Shown: in pieces, positions 1 through 8,077 of the stretch
Numbering within the stretch: position 1 is the first letter of the stretch
How the letters are laid out: each line of letters begins with the position of its first letter
DNA from: Pseudonocardiales bacterium
GTDB taxonomy: Bacteria; Actinomycetota; Actinomycetes; Mycobacteriales; Pseudonocardiaceae
DNA length: 64,000 nt
Assembly: GCA_023252195.1 (NCBI GenBank)
Contig: JAHEXI010000003.1
Location: 62,001 to 126,000, forward strand
Reading direction: 5' to 3'
Position numbers and translations under genes: made by a program
Notes under the pieces: generated by a model
What the model was told of the DNA's origin: nothing
The model's database searches: none
What the model saw: only the letters and a program-made list of their open reading frames with translations

Positions 1-210
1 CTGCCTCGGGTTCAGCTGCGTCTCTATCACGTCACCATTGTCGCACCCACCCCTGACAACCTCAGGGCTCGCGACCCCTGCCGGCATCAACATTCCAGTG
101 ATGCGACGATCGGTCGAAACGTAGACTGACGGTGTGGCCTATTTGTCGCTGCTTACACTGCTCGGTGGGAAGAATTCGGGAAACAAAACCTGAAGCTGCG
201 TGGTTCCCTT

Positions 211-233
211 CAGGAGCGCAGTTTACGCTCCTG
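211..233 (+). promoter_or_regulatory. Hairpin in the leader of the GMC oxidoreductase gene
   Basis: Perfect 8-bp arms CAGGAGCG and CGCTCCTG enclose a 7-nt loop, ending 12 nt before the GAGGAGG ribosome binding site of the next gene. It is too far from any upstream gene end in the window to judge as a terminator and has no T-run. It may control the mRNA leader, but no known riboswitch or attenuator is recognised. Nothing else in bases 1-210 looks like a gene. Confidence 0.35.
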
Positions 234-259
234 GTAGGACGTACGAGGAGGTCTCCGGC

Positions 260-1831
260 GTGGTCGACTACGACGTGGTGGTGGTCGGATCCGGGTTCGG
301 GGGCAGCGTCGCGGCGCTGCGGCTGACCGAGAAGGGCTACCGGGTCGGTGTGCTCGAAGCGGGGCGGCGCTTCGCTGACGACGAGCTGGCCAGCACGTCC
401 TGGCAGCTGCGCAAGTTCCTCTGGGCGCCGGCGCTGGGTTGCTACGGCATCCAGCGCATCCACCTGCTGCGTGACCTCGTGGTGCTGGCCGGCGCCGGCG
501 TCGGCGGCGGATCGCTGAACTACGCCAACACCCTCTACCGGCCACCGGACCCCTTCTTCGACGACCCGCAATGGGCGCACCTCGCCGACTGGCGCGTCGA
601 GCTCGACCCCCACTACGACGAGGCAGAGCGGATGCTCGGGGTTACCACCTACGCCGGCCACACCGCTGCCGACGAGGTGATGGTGCAGGTCGCGCGGGAT
701 ATGGGGGTTTCCGAGAGTTACCATCCGACGCCCGTCGGGGTGTTCTTCGGACCGCCGGGCGACGAGGTCGACGATCCCTACTTCGGCGGCGCCGGCCCCA
801 GGCGGACCGGCTGCACCGAATGCGGTTGCTGTATGACCGGATGCCGGGTCGGCGCCAAGAACACGCTGGTGAAGAACTATCTCTACTTTGCGGAGCAGTC
901 CGGGGCGACGGTGCACCCGATGACCACGGTGACCGCGGTGCGCCCGCAACCGGACGGGACCTGGCTGGTCGACACAGTGCGTACCGGCAAACTGCATATC
1001 GGGCCAGTGGGGCGCCGGACGATCCGGGCGAATCAGGTGGTGCTCGCCGCCGGCACCTGGGGCACCCAGCAGTTGCTGCACCGGATGCGCGACCAGCACG
1101 TGCTGCCCCGGCTCTCGCCCCGGCTGGGGCAGCTGACTCGGTCGAACTCCGAGGCGGTCGTCGGCGCCAGCCGAGCCACTGTGGACCCGGTGCGCGACTT
1201 CACCCGCGGGGTGGCCATCACCTCCTCCTTCCATCCCGACGAGCACACCCATATCGAGCCGGTCCGCTACGGGCGAGGCAGCAACGCGATGGCGCTGCTG
1301 CAAACCTTGGCTACCGACGGCGCGTCGGACACGCCACGATGGAAGCAGTTCCTGCGCTTCGCCAGCCGGCACCCCGCCCGGACGGCGCGGCTGCTGTTGG
1401 TACGACGCTGGAGTGAACGGTCGGTGATCCTGCTGGTGATGCAGAGCTTGGACAACTCGCTGACCACCTACCGCCGCCGCGGCCGGCTGACCTCGCGACC
1501 CGGTCACGGCGAGCCCAACCCCACTTTCATTCCCGCCGCTTACCAGGCCAGCCAGCTCGCCGCCCAGCACATCGGCGGGACCGCGGGCAGCACCTGGGGC
1601 GAGCTGTTCGGGGTCCCGTTGACGGCGCATTTCCTCGGTGGTTGCCCGATGGGCGCAACCGCCGCCGACGGCGTCATCGACGCCCACCACCGGGTGCACG
1701 GCTACCCGGGCCTATTCGTGGTGGATGGCTCGGCGGTGAGCGCGAACCTCGGCGTGAACCCCGCGCTGACCATCACCGCGCTCGCTGAGAGGGCCTTCGG
1801 CCTGTGGCCGAAGGCTCGTGAGTGCCATTAA
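260..1831 (+). CDS. choD: GMC-family FAD oxidoreductase (ChoD-like, annotated cholesterol oxidase in mycobacteria)
   Basis: This 523-residue flavoprotein starts with the FAD-binding Rossmann motif [11 protein letters not shown] (residues 5-15). Near residues 184-195 it has the cysteine-rich stretch [13 protein letters not shown], which is typical of the actinobacterial ChoD branch and absent from secreted cholesterol oxidases. The C-terminal GMC signature is visible as HFLGGCPMG, followed by [22 protein letters not shown] at 260 is chosen as the start because GAGGAGG lies 8 nt upstream; an in-frame ATG at 200 would add 20 residues without a good site. It is followed directly by guaA, as in the guaB-choD-guaA neighbourhood of M. 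tuberculosis. A role in sterol oxidation is inherited annotation and not proven for this branch; the substrate is unknown. Confidence 0.85.
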   Translation: MVDYDVVVVGSGFGGSVAALRLTEKGYRVGVLEAGRRFADDELASTSWQLRKFLWAPALGCYGIQRIHLLRDLVVLAGAGVGGGSLNYANTLYRPPDPFFDDPQWAHLADWRVELDPHYDEAERMLGVTTYAGHTAADEVMVQVARDMGVSESYHPTPVGVFFGPPGDEVDDPYFGGAGPRRTGCTECGCCMTGCRVGAKNTLVKNYLYFAEQSGATVHPMTTVTAVRPQPDGTWLVDTVRTGKLHIGPVGRRTIRANQVVLAAGTWGTQQLLHRMRDQHVLPRLSPRLGQLTRSNSEAVVGASRATVDPVRDFTRGVAITSSFHPDEHTHIEPVRYGRGSNAMALLQTLATDGASDTPRWKQFLRFASRHPARTARLLLVRRWSERSVILLVMQSLDNSLTTYRRRGRLTSRPGHGEPNPTFIPAAYQASQLAAQHIGGTAGSTWGELFGVPLTAHFLGGCPMGATAADGVIDAHHRVHGYPGLFVVDGSAVSANLGVNPALTITALAERAFGLWPKARECH

Positions 1832-1859
1832 GTGCTATAACACTGTTTCCCACTCACGA
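1816..1859. repeat. Palindromic repeat, family A copy 1 (overlaps choD stop and guaA start)
   Basis: Arms TCGTGAGTG and CACTCACGA (9 bp, perfect) enclose about 26 bp. The interior AAGTGCTATAACACTGTTT closely matches the copy at 15350-15395. The element contains the TAA stop of the upstream gene (1829-1831) and the GTG start assigned to guaA (1818), so it is partly coding on both sides. Confidence 0.85.
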
Positions 1860-3413
1860 CCGGTTCTGGTCGTCGACTTCGGGGCGCAGTACGCGCAGCT
1901 GATCGCTCGTCGGGTCCGTGAGGCGCAGGTGTACTCCGAGGTGGTGTCGCACACCACGTCGGTGAGCGAGATCCTGGCTCGCCAGCCTGCGGCCATTGTC
2001 CTGTCCGGCGGCCCGGCCAGCGTCTATGCGCAGGGTGCTCCCCGCGTCGACCCCGCACTGTTCGACGCCGATGTGCCGGTGCTGGGCATCTGCTACGGCT
2101 TCCAGGCGATGGCCGACGCGCTGGGCGGCAGGGTGGCACGGACCGGCACCCGGGAATACGGGCGCACCGACCTGCAGGTGCTCGACGGTGGCGGTGTGCT
2201 GCACCGAGAGCTGCCCGCGCGGGGTCCGGTGTGGATGAGCCACGGCGACGCCGTCACCGCCGCGCCGGAGGGGTTCGCGGTCACCGCGCGGTCGGCCGGT
2301 GCCCCGGTGGCGGCGTTCGAGGACCCCGGCCGGCGGCTGGCCGGGGTGCAGTACCACCCGGAGGTGATGCACTCCCCGCACGGTCAGGAGGTGCTGCGCC
2401 GGTTCCTGCACGAGGTCGCCGGTATCCGGCCCAGCTGGACCACCGCCAACGTCATCGACGAGACCGTGTCCGCGATCCAGGCTCAGACTCACGGCGGCAG
2501 GTTGATCTGTGGCCTGTCCGGCGGGGTGGACTCCGCCGTCGCCGCCGCGCTGGTGCACCGAGCCGTCGACGATGCGTTGACCTGCGTTTTCGTCGACCAT
2601 GGGTTGCTGCGATCCGGTGAGCGGGCGCAGGTGGAACGCGACTACGTCGCCGCGACGGGCGTCAAGCTGGTCACCATCGACGCCCGGGAGCGGTTCCTGT
2701 CCGCCTTGGCCGGAGTGGCCGATCCCGAGCTGAAGCGAAAGATAATCGGCCGCGAGTTCATCCGGGTCTTCGAGACCGCAGCGCGAGACCTACAAGCTGA
2801 GGCGGACCGGCACGGCGAGGAGATCCGGTTTCTGGTGCAGGGCACCCTGTACCCGGACGTGGTGGAATCCGGCGGGGGATCGGGAACCGCGAACATCAAG
2901 AGCCACCACAATGTCGGCGGGCTGCCCGAGGACCTGAAATTCGAGCTGGTCGAGCCGCTGCGCGCCCTGTTCAAGGACGAGGTGCGCCGGGTGGGGCTGG
3001 AGCTGGGGCTGCCGGAGACGATCGTGCACCGCCAGCCGTTCCCGGGACCCGGTCTGGCGATCCGGATCATCGGCGAGGTGACCGCGGACCGCTTGGCGAC
3101 GCTGCGCGCGGCGGACGCGATCGCCCGTGAAGAGCTCACCGCGGCCGGGATGGACCGTGACATCTGGCAGTGTCCGGTGGTGCTACTGGCCGACGTGCAC
3201 AGCGTCGGCGTGCAAGGCGATGGGCGGTCCTACGGGCATCCTGTCGTGCTGCGCCCGGTGTCCAGCGAGGACGCGATGACCGCGGACTGGTCCCGGGTGC
3301 CCTACGACGTGCTGGCCCGCATCTCCGGCCGGATCACCAACGAGGTGCCCGAGATCAACCGGGTGGTGCTCGACGTGACCAGCAAACCCCCAGGCACCAT
3401 CGAGTGGGAGTAG
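1818..3413 (+). CDS. guaA: GMP synthase (glutamine-hydrolysing)
   Basis: The enzyme converts XMP to GMP using ATP and glutamine in the cytoplasm. The N-terminal class I glutamine amidotransferase shows [14 protein letters not shown], the nucleophile loop GICYGFQ and the YHPEV histidine. The ATP-pyrophosphatase domain carries the PP-loop SGGVDS near residue 235. The C-terminal dimerisation domain ends in KPPGTIEWE, the usual terminus. At 531 residues it is full length. The only usable start before the conserved RPVLVVDFG is GTG at 1818; it overlaps the previous gene by 14 nt and lies inside a dispersed palindrome, so residues 1-14 ([14 protein letters not shown]) appear to be encoded by the repeat. 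The M. tuberculosis protein also has a short unconserved leader here. No strong ribosome binding site is seen (CGAAGG is only 3 nt away), so translation may be coupled to the upstream gene. Confidence 0.97.
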   Translation: MSAIKCYNTVSHSRPVLVVDFGAQYAQLIARRVREAQVYSEVVSHTTSVSEILARQPAAIVLSGGPASVYAQGAPRVDPALFDADVPVLGICYGFQAMADALGGRVARTGTREYGRTDLQVLDGGGVLHRELPARGPVWMSHGDAVTAAPEGFAVTARSAGAPVAAFEDPGRRLAGVQYHPEVMHSPHGQEVLRRFLHEVAGIRPSWTTANVIDETVSAIQAQTHGGRLICGLSGGVDSAVAAALVHRAVDDALTCVFVDHGLLRSGERAQVERDYVAATGVKLVTIDARERFLSALAGVADPELKRKIIGREFIRVFETAARDLQAEADRHGEEIRFLVQGTLYPDVVESGGGSGTANIKSHHNVGGLPEDLKFELVEPLRALFKDEVRRVGLELGLPETIVHRQPFPGPGLAIRIIGEVTADRLATLRAADAIAREELTAAGMDRDIWQCPVVLLADVHSVGVQGDGRSYGHPVVLRPVSSEDAMTADWSRVPYDVLARISGRITNEVPEINRVVLDVTSKPPGTIEWE

Positions 3414-3428
3414 GGGCGCTGCGCGCCC

Positions 3429-3471
3429 CGTGAGTGGCGATGCGCGTCATGGCCCGTATTGCCACTCACGG
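3429..3471. repeat. Palindromic repeat, family A copy 2
   Basis: Perfect 11-bp arms CCGTGAGTGGC and GCCACTCACGG are separated by 21 bp. It sits 15 bp after the guaA stop, between guaA and the convergent DUF397 gene, where it could also serve as a bidirectional terminator hairpin. The arms match the copies at 1816 and 15350, but the interior differs. Confidence 0.88.
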
Positions 3472-3499
3472 CTTATCCACAACCGTAGTCGGGCGACGG

Positions 3500-3739
3500 T
3501 CAGGGGGTGAGGGTGTGCAGGAGGGCTCGCCAGGCGGTCACAGGGACGGCCAATGCGGGGCCCTCGGGGTTCTTGGAGTCGCGCACCAGTACGCCCTCCG
3601 GGGCGGGCGCGACCTGCACGCAGCCTCCGTTGGTGCCGCTGTAGGTGCTGGTGCGCCAGCCGACCTCGACGCAGCCTCCGTTGGAGACGCTGTAGCTGCT
3701 CTTCTGCCAGACAATCCCGTCCGGCTCAGGGGCGGTCAT
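3500..3739 (-). CDS. DUF397 protein with a duplicated half-motif
   Basis: This 79-residue protein belongs to the DUF397 family, small partners encoded beside XRE/DUF5753 regulators in actinomycetes. The usual motif (W-x-KSSYS-x-NGGCVEV, then RDSKNPEGP, then W-RALL) is present. The first half occurs twice: SSYSVSNGGCVEV near residue 14 and STYSGTNGGCVQV near residue 32. Its start overlaps the 3' end of the upstream regulator by 14 nt. Two adjacent ATGs (3742 and 3739) are possible; the second has better spacing from the AGAGG site. DUF397 proteins are thought to modulate their paired regulators, and some pairs influence development, but a specific role here is inference. Confidence 0.88.
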   Translation of the reverse strand: MTAPEPDGIVWQKSSYSVSNGGCVEVGWRTSTYSGTNGGCVQVAPAPEGVLVRDSKNPEGPALAVPVTAWRALLHTLTP

Positions 3740-4601
3740 CATAGTCCTCTCGATCCGCGTAGAGCCCGTTTGCCAGGGTGGCAATCAGCTCCGTTGATTC
3801 TCTCTCGCCCAGCGCGGTCTGGGCCAGCAACCCCAGGATGCGCCGGTAGGCGGCGATCTCCTCGGGCTTCTCCAGGAACAGGCTCGCGGTCTCGGTTTCC
3901 AGGTAGGCCACCGGCCGGAACTCGGCGAACTCCATCAGCGTGAATGATCCCGTCGCCGCGGCGTACCCGCCGAGCGCGGCCGGCACCACCTGCAGGGTCA
4001 GGTAGGGACGGGTCGCCTTGCGCAGCAGGTGCTCCAGCTGCTCGAACATCACCGCTGGCCCACCCACCGGCAGCCGCAGCACGAACTCGTGGATAAAGAA
4101 GGTGAACCGGGCCGGGCGCTCCCGACCGAACAGGCTCTGGCGGCCTAGCCGAGCGGCCACCCGGTCCTCGATCTCCTCCGCTGGAATCATGCCCACCTCC
4201 CGGATCAGCGCGCGGGCGTAGTCGGTGGTCTGCAACAGGCCGGGCACGACCGTGGCCTGGAAGTCGTCGATCGTCACCGCCTTGTTCTCGTGGTCGATCA
4301 GGGTGCGCAGCTGCTGGGGCAGCCGGGTGCCGTGCTGTTGCAGCCAGCCCGGGATGTTCTGCTCCCGGCAGATCCCGAGCAGCCGGTCCCGTTCGGCGCC
4401 GGTCACCTCGACCACCGCGAGAAACGCCGAGACGTCCACCTCGGTGCCGCCGCGCTTGCCCGACAGCAGCCGCGACACCCGGCTCTGTGACCAGCCGAGT
4501 TTCTGGGCAGCGCCTTTCTGGTCCAGCCCCGCCTGCCGCATCGCCCGGTGCAGCCCCTCACCCAGTTCCCGGCTGCGTATCGTCGGTTCCCGATCGCGCA
4601 T
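3726..4601 (-). CDS. XRE-family transcriptional regulator with DUF5753 sensor domain
   Basis: The protein has 291 residues. The N-terminal helix-turn-helix (about residues 12-65) includes QKGAAQKLGWSQSRVSRLLSGK. The remainder is a DUF5753 domain, recognisable by PGLLQTTDYARAL and the later block with YLETETASLFLEKPEEI. ATG at 4601 follows GGGAGGT by 4 nt, so the longer frame beginning at 4652 is not used. It is translationally coupled to the DUF397 gene downstream. Such XRE/DUF397 pairs are abundant in Streptomyces and Pseudonocardiales (WhiJ/BldB-related) and usually act as local repressors. It is divergent from the small gene at 4752, which could be its target. Confidence 0.92.
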   Translation of the reverse strand: MRDREPTIRSRELGEGLHRAMRQAGLDQKGAAQKLGWSQSRVSRLLSGKRGGTEVDVSAFLAVVEVTGAERDRLLGICREQNIPGWLQQHGTRLPQQLRTLIDHENKAVTIDDFQATVVPGLLQTTDYARALIREVGMIPAEEIEDRVAARLGRQSLFGRERPARFTFFIHEFVLRLPVGGPAVMFEQLEHLLRKATRPYLTLQVVPAALGGYAAATGSFTLMEFAEFRPVAYLETETASLFLEKPEEIAAYRRILGLLAQTALGERESTELIATLANGLYADREDYDDRP

Positions 4602-4751
4602 AGTGACCTCCCGAGCGCACCCTACGACCTGCCCGGCCGGGAGATCCAGCAACTTGTCCGGTCGCGTGTTGTATGTCCCTAGGCCATGCGGGTTATCTGA
4701 TCACCGTCGAGGCAGCGAGCCTCGCGGTACCCGGACCCGGGGAGTTATCCG

Positions 4752-5075
4752 ATGGACACGCTCGCACCGGCGGTCGCCGACGCGTTCAACCTGCTGCAGA
4801 TGAATCTCTACCGGCATCTGGACGAGGCGGAGTTCGTGGCGCTGAAGTGCCAGAAGTGGACTGAAGAGGACATCGACACCGCCCGCACACTGATTCCCGA
4901 TCTGGTGATCGTCATCCGTGGGCTGCTGTTCGACCACCAGGTGCGGCCGGGCGGCGAATGCCGAATCTGCACGTCGGCTTGGCCCTGCCCGGTGGTGACA
5001 CTGGCACACGGCCTCATCAAGGACCCACACCGCCAGTTCGTCGCGCTCGTCCGCAAGGTGCACGATGCGGACTGA
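4752..5075 (+). CDS. Conserved hypothetical protein with a CRIC...PC cysteine cluster
   Basis: The product has 107 residues. It is mostly helical and acidic at the N-terminus, then has a short cysteine cluster, GGECRICTSAWPCPVV (about residues 68-83), which could bind a metal, followed by a basic tail. ATG 4752 has GGGGAG 7 nt upstream. It is transcribed divergently from the XRE regulator with about 150 bp between them, an arrangement often seen for small proteins next to XRE/DUF397 modules. I do not recognise a defined family or function. Confidence 0.75.
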   Translation: MDTLAPAVADAFNLLQMNLYRHLDEAEFVALKCQKWTEEDIDTARTLIPDLVIVIRGLLFDHQVRPGGECRICTSAWPCPVVTLAHGLIKDPHRQFVALVRKVHDAD

Positions 5076-5236
5076 CCACAGTCACCCGATGTCCTGAACC
5101 TCGATGGTTCTACGGCCGGCCCCTCGCGAGCGTCGATGTCGATGCTTCTTGACCAAAGTCGTGGCCGAGCGCTTGGACGGCATAGAATCTGGGAATCTGC
5201 GATCGACTGCTCCGGGGACAGTCAAGTCGGCATCAA

Positions 5237-5484
5237 TGACGTCCAATGCGCACTTAACCTTGACAAACGCCCGCCTGCAATCCGGTGAGATCGAAGAGGC
5301 GGCGCGGGTGGTCGGCAACGCTGCCGTGCTTGCCGCCCAGACGCGATCGACGCGGTTGGTGAAAAAACTGCGCACCACCCTCGCCCGGATGCGGCCATGG
5401 CAGGACACTTCCGCTGCCATGGTGCTGGACGATCAATTGATGGCTTGGGGCCTCGCGTTGGGAAAAGTGATCTGGCGGGGTTGA
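5237..5484 (+). pseudogene. C-terminal remnant of an XRE/TPR-type transcriptional regulator
   Basis: The translation ARLQSGEIEEAARVVGNAA, then LAAQTRSTRLVKKLRTTLAR, then PWQDTSAAMVLDDQL is the typical last 70 residues of actinomycete helix-turn-helix regulators with TPR-like tails. Nothing upstream in this frame resembles the missing DNA-binding part. The open frame can be extended back to 5104, but those residues are unlike the family. Codon GC is lower than in neighbouring housekeeping genes. I read it as a decayed fragment at the left edge of a low-GC patch. Confidence 0.6.
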
Positions 5485-5705
5485 AGCTGTCGGCCAACTC
5501 GACCCGACGGAGGTCGCGGCCACCGGGAAGCCACCCTTCCACGGCTGCAGTAGCAACGGCTCTGGTAGTGAGTGGGCAGCCGTGGACGATCTTGGGGCGC
5601 AGTACCGCGAGGCCGTAGTAGATGTCGTCGATACCGGCTATGACGTTGAGCCGGTATCGGTAGTTGGGGCCGTACCAACGCTGGAGGAACGCGGCAAGTA
5701 GGCCA
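5482..5705 (-). pseudogene. Possible unidentified gene remnant
   Basis: On the minus strand a stretch reads AAFLQRWYGPNYRYRLNVIA then IDDIYYGLAVLRPKIVHG, with GC-rich third positions, as expected for real coding sequence rather than a shadow. No start or conserved ends can be placed: the frame runs into the 5' end of the next gene on one side and the regulator remnant on the other. I do not recognise the family. It may be the core of a broken gene converging on the regulator remnant. Confidence 0.3.
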
Positions 5706-5760
5706 CGTCGTTGGTGTCCGCGGGTGGCCGACGCCGGAACGCACCGAGCGCGCTGGCACG

Positions 5761-6603
5761 ATGAGGGCCATGGACGTTGAGGCAGAGGTCTCGCCAGAGG
5801 AAAACTCTGGTCCGGAGCCTGAAGCACGAGGTCTTGGACCAATCCGGCCTTCTGCGGAAGTTCGCACCGAGGTAGAGGCGCTCCTGGAGGCTGACGGGTC
5901 TCGCCTTGGAGACGTCTACCGCGGAGTGCGGCGCGGGCTCTCGGCCGAGGCCATTGCGGAAGATCTGAATGTGACTACTTGCAACTTCGTCTGGAACTAC
6001 CGGCGAATTATCAAAGCTTTACTGGATGGAGCCTTGCCTACTGCGCCAACTGTGGCATTCCAGGTTGCTCGTAAGTTTAAGTCCATACTGAAGTCTCCCT
6101 TGTCCTCGGCTCTGCGTTCGTATCTTGAGTCCAATCTTGAGGAATTAGAACGTACGGCGAACAATGAAACTGCCCGTGCAGTGGAGGCAGAGCATCTACA
6201 AGAGGAAACTAAGCAGGCGGAGGCGCTCAACGAAATCGGTATCTACGTGTATTCGCTACCTCACTACTTGTTGCACCCGTTCGAACCGAAGAGTGGGCGG
6301 ACATTGATGAAAGTAGGTCGCAGCGATAGTGACGTAATCGCGCGTTTCCGCAACCAGACGCGAACGACGGCGCTACCCGAAGAGCCAGTCCTTCTGCGAA
6401 TTTATCGAACGGACGGGGCAGCAGGGTCGGGCGACGCCGAGAATGACTTCCATCGACTTCTCGAGGCTGCTGGGCATGATCGCAGCGTGGCGCGATCCGC
6501 TGGTCGGGAGTGGTTTGTAACACACACGAAATTCCTCGACGAAGTGGCTCGCGTGATGCGTCTTCATGTAAGAATTGTCAACGAGGTGGGAGTGCTCGAG
6601 TGA
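5761..6603 (+). CDS. GIY-YIG-like (T5orf172-type) protein with N-terminal helical region
   Basis: The product has 280 residues. The C-terminal half has the GIY-YIG superfamily pattern in its T5orf172 form: GIYVYSLP (160-167), MKVGRS (183-188) in place of the YIG strand, arginine in the following helix (ARFRNQ, 194-199), a candidate metal-binding glutamate in ENDFHRLLE (227-235), and GREWF (248-252). The first half has a possible helix-turn-helix (RRGLSAEAIAEDLNV, about 57-71) and a charged helical linker. Codon use is markedly more AT-rich than neighbours, suggesting transfer. No good ribosome binding site distinguishes ATG 5761 from ATG 5770. Relatives are nucleases or predicted nucleases, some in mobile or defence settings; activity here is inference. 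Confidence 0.72.
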   Translation: MRAMDVEAEVSPEENSGPEPEARGLGPIRPSAEVRTEVEALLEADGSRLGDVYRGVRRGLSAEAIAEDLNVTTCNFVWNYRRIIKALLDGALPTAPTVAFQVARKFKSILKSPLSSALRSYLESNLEELERTANNETARAVEAEHLQEETKQAEALNEIGIYVYSLPHYLLHPFEPKSGRTLMKVGRSDSDVIARFRNQTRTTALPEEPVLLRIYRTDGAAGSGDAENDFHRLLEAAGHDRSVARSAGREWFVTHTKFLDEVARVMRLHVRIVNEVGVLE

Positions 6604-6844
6604 AAGTTGAACGGGACCAATCCAAAGCCGCGAACCGGACCCGCCGGCTTCTTGACTGTCCAGTTGGTGGAGGGATCCGGCCGGACGGACCAGCCCTGCA
6701 GTGGGCATCCGCCTAGCCTGGGCGGGCGGGGGCGAGGCGGCGGACTAGTCGCGAAATCGCAGGCCCTGTGCGGTGGTGACGAGGTGAGCCCGCTCGCCTG
6801 ACCTCGCACTCCCGGCAGGCTTCTGGCCGCCTGTGCCGCGGCGC

Positions 6845-7141
6845 TCATGGCCGGGCGATCGCGCCGGGCATCGGGTGAACCTCGTAGGTGGCCAGTTCCG
6901 AGGTGATGGCGGGGTCGGAGTCGCCGAGGGCGCGGACGTCGGTGTCGGAGCCGGCTTCGACCACGGCGAGTCCCCATATGCCAGCGGGATCGGCGACCGC
7001 GCCGAAGACCACGGCGGTGCCGTCAGCCGCCAAGGTGGTCCAGTAGCCGACATGGTCCTGCATGATCGTTGACTCGGCTTCGGTCATGTCGACGGAGAAG
7101 GTCAGTCGGGGAGGCACGAGTTTGTAGAGGTAGTAGGTCAT
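6845..7141 (-). CDS. YciI-family protein
   Basis: This is a 98-residue YciI-like (dimeric alpha-beta barrel) protein. It contains the typical MQDHVGYWTTLAADGTAVVFG opening (only part of it diagnostic: HVGYW and the DG pair) and an ALGDSDPAI segment matching the family's conserved acidic loop. ATG 7141 is preceded by GAGGAG at 5 nt. It is divergent from the one-carbon cluster starting at 7329. Members are poorly understood small enzymes or enzyme-associated domains. The 6604-6844 stretch downstream shows no convincing gene. Confidence 0.85.
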   Translation of the reverse strand: MTYYLYKLVPPRLTFSVDMTEAESTIMQDHVGYWTTLAADGTAVVFGAVADPAGIWGLAVVEAGSDTDVRALGDSDPAITSELATYEVHPMPGAIARP

Positions 7142-7328
7142 CGCATCTCCTCGAACGCTGTTGTGCGGCGGCGCCCGGAGCGTAACCGACGCCGCTCTTG
7201 TGGCTAGGACACAAATACGCCGCTGGGGATTTCGTGCTGGCACCCGGTTGTTCCGCGCCGGGGATCCCTCTTCACTAATGAGTGTGGTCCGCCTCACCGG
7301 CGAGGCCATGCGGTGTCAGGAGGCTGAG

Positions 7329-7505
7329 ATGGTGCACGACCTCAACTGCCCGCATTGCGGATGCCCCCTACTGGCAACACAGGACACCGTCCGAGTACCT
7401 GGGGTAGAGGCCGTAGAGCTACTCCACCGGGAGATCGAGCACCTCCGTGCGACGGTCGCTCGGCTGCGCGGGGCGGGCTTCAACCGCCTCGCAGCGGGTC
7501 CCTGA
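7329..7505 (+). CDS. Small CPHCG protein heading the one-carbon operon
   Basis: The 58-residue product begins MVHDLNCPHCGCPLL, a compact Cys-rich knuckle, and continues with a charged helix (VEAVELLHREIEHLRATVARLRG) that could form a coiled coil. ATG 7329 has an ideal AGGAGG 5 nt upstream. Its TGA overlaps the ATG of the MetV-like gene (TGATG), so the two are translationally coupled. Function is unknown; being first in a ten-gene C1/SAM operon suggests a metal-binding accessory or subunit for the MetV/MetF proteins. Confidence 0.7.
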   Translation: MVHDLNCPHCGCPLLATQDTVRVPGVEAVELLHREIEHLRATVARLRGAGFNRLAAGP

Positions 7506-8077
7506 TGCCGACCCGGAAACATCTCGATCGGATCGGCGCCGCCCCCGAGCGGCGCCACGCGGGCTGGCCTACCCCGGTCACGCCCTCGGTGTCGGCACCA
7601 ACTCTCTACCGGTTGCACTACCTGCTGGCACCGAACCCGGTGTACCGACGGTTGGCCGCCTGGCTGGAGCGCAACCCGACGGCGAACCGGCTGTTCACCG
7701 CGGCTGAGGAGCGGATCAAAGGGGCCATTTTCGGATGCCGGATGTGCGGTCAGTGCGCACTGCCCGCGACGGGTTACGCCTGCCCGATGACCTGTCCGAA
7801 GCAACTGCGCAACGGCCCGTGCGGTGGGGTGTCACCCACCGGCATGTGCGAGGTGAATCCCGACGTGCGGTGCGTGTGGTTGGTCGCTTTCGAGCGTGCT
7901 GAGGCCGAGGGCAGGGTCGAGGATCTCAGCCTGCTGCAGCGCCCGATCGATCACCGGCAGTGGGGGCGCAGCTCCTGGGTGAATTACTGGCAGGGCCGCG
8001 ACGAGGGGATGTGGACCTCCGCCGATGGTCGGCGTCAGCTGCCTATCGTTCACCGCAACGATCCGGGTAAGCCGTGA
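7505..8077 (+). CDS. metV: MetV-like protein (methylenetetrahydrofolate reductase C-terminal, Cys-rich domain)
   Basis: This 190-residue protein has eight cysteines at about 78, 81, 84, 93, 97, 106, 115 and 123, in CRMCGQC, CPMTC, NGPCGG and MCEV. This is the signature of the zinc/Fe-S MetV family that pairs with MetF in acetogens and other bacteria. The start ATG overlaps the previous stop, and the end overlaps the metF GTG (GTGA). That spacing implies a stoichiometric MetVF complex reducing 5,10-methylene-THF to 5-methyl-THF, possibly with an electron donor other than plain NADPH. The donor cannot be deduced from sequence. Confidence 0.88.
   Translation: MPTRKHLDRIGAAPERRHAGWPTPVTPSVSAPTLYRLHYLLAPNPVYRRLAAWLERNPTANRLFTAAEERIKGAIFGCRMCGQCALPATGYACPMTCPKQLRNGPCGGVSPTGMCEVNPDVRCVWLVAFERAEAEGRVEDLSLLQRPIDHRQWGRSSWVNYWQGRDEGMWTSADGRRQLPIVHRNDPGKP

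Noticed and set aside
62-1699. 545-codon minus-strand frame opposite the GMC oxidoreductase gene
   Set aside because: Its translation is Arg/Gly/His-rich with no family motifs, and the plus strand carries the recognisable FAD and GMC motifs. It is an antisense shadow of GC-rich coding DNA.
6604-6844. Small gene between the GIY-YIG-like and YciI genes
   Set aside because: Several short frames exist on both strands, but none has a ribosome binding site or a recognisable motif.
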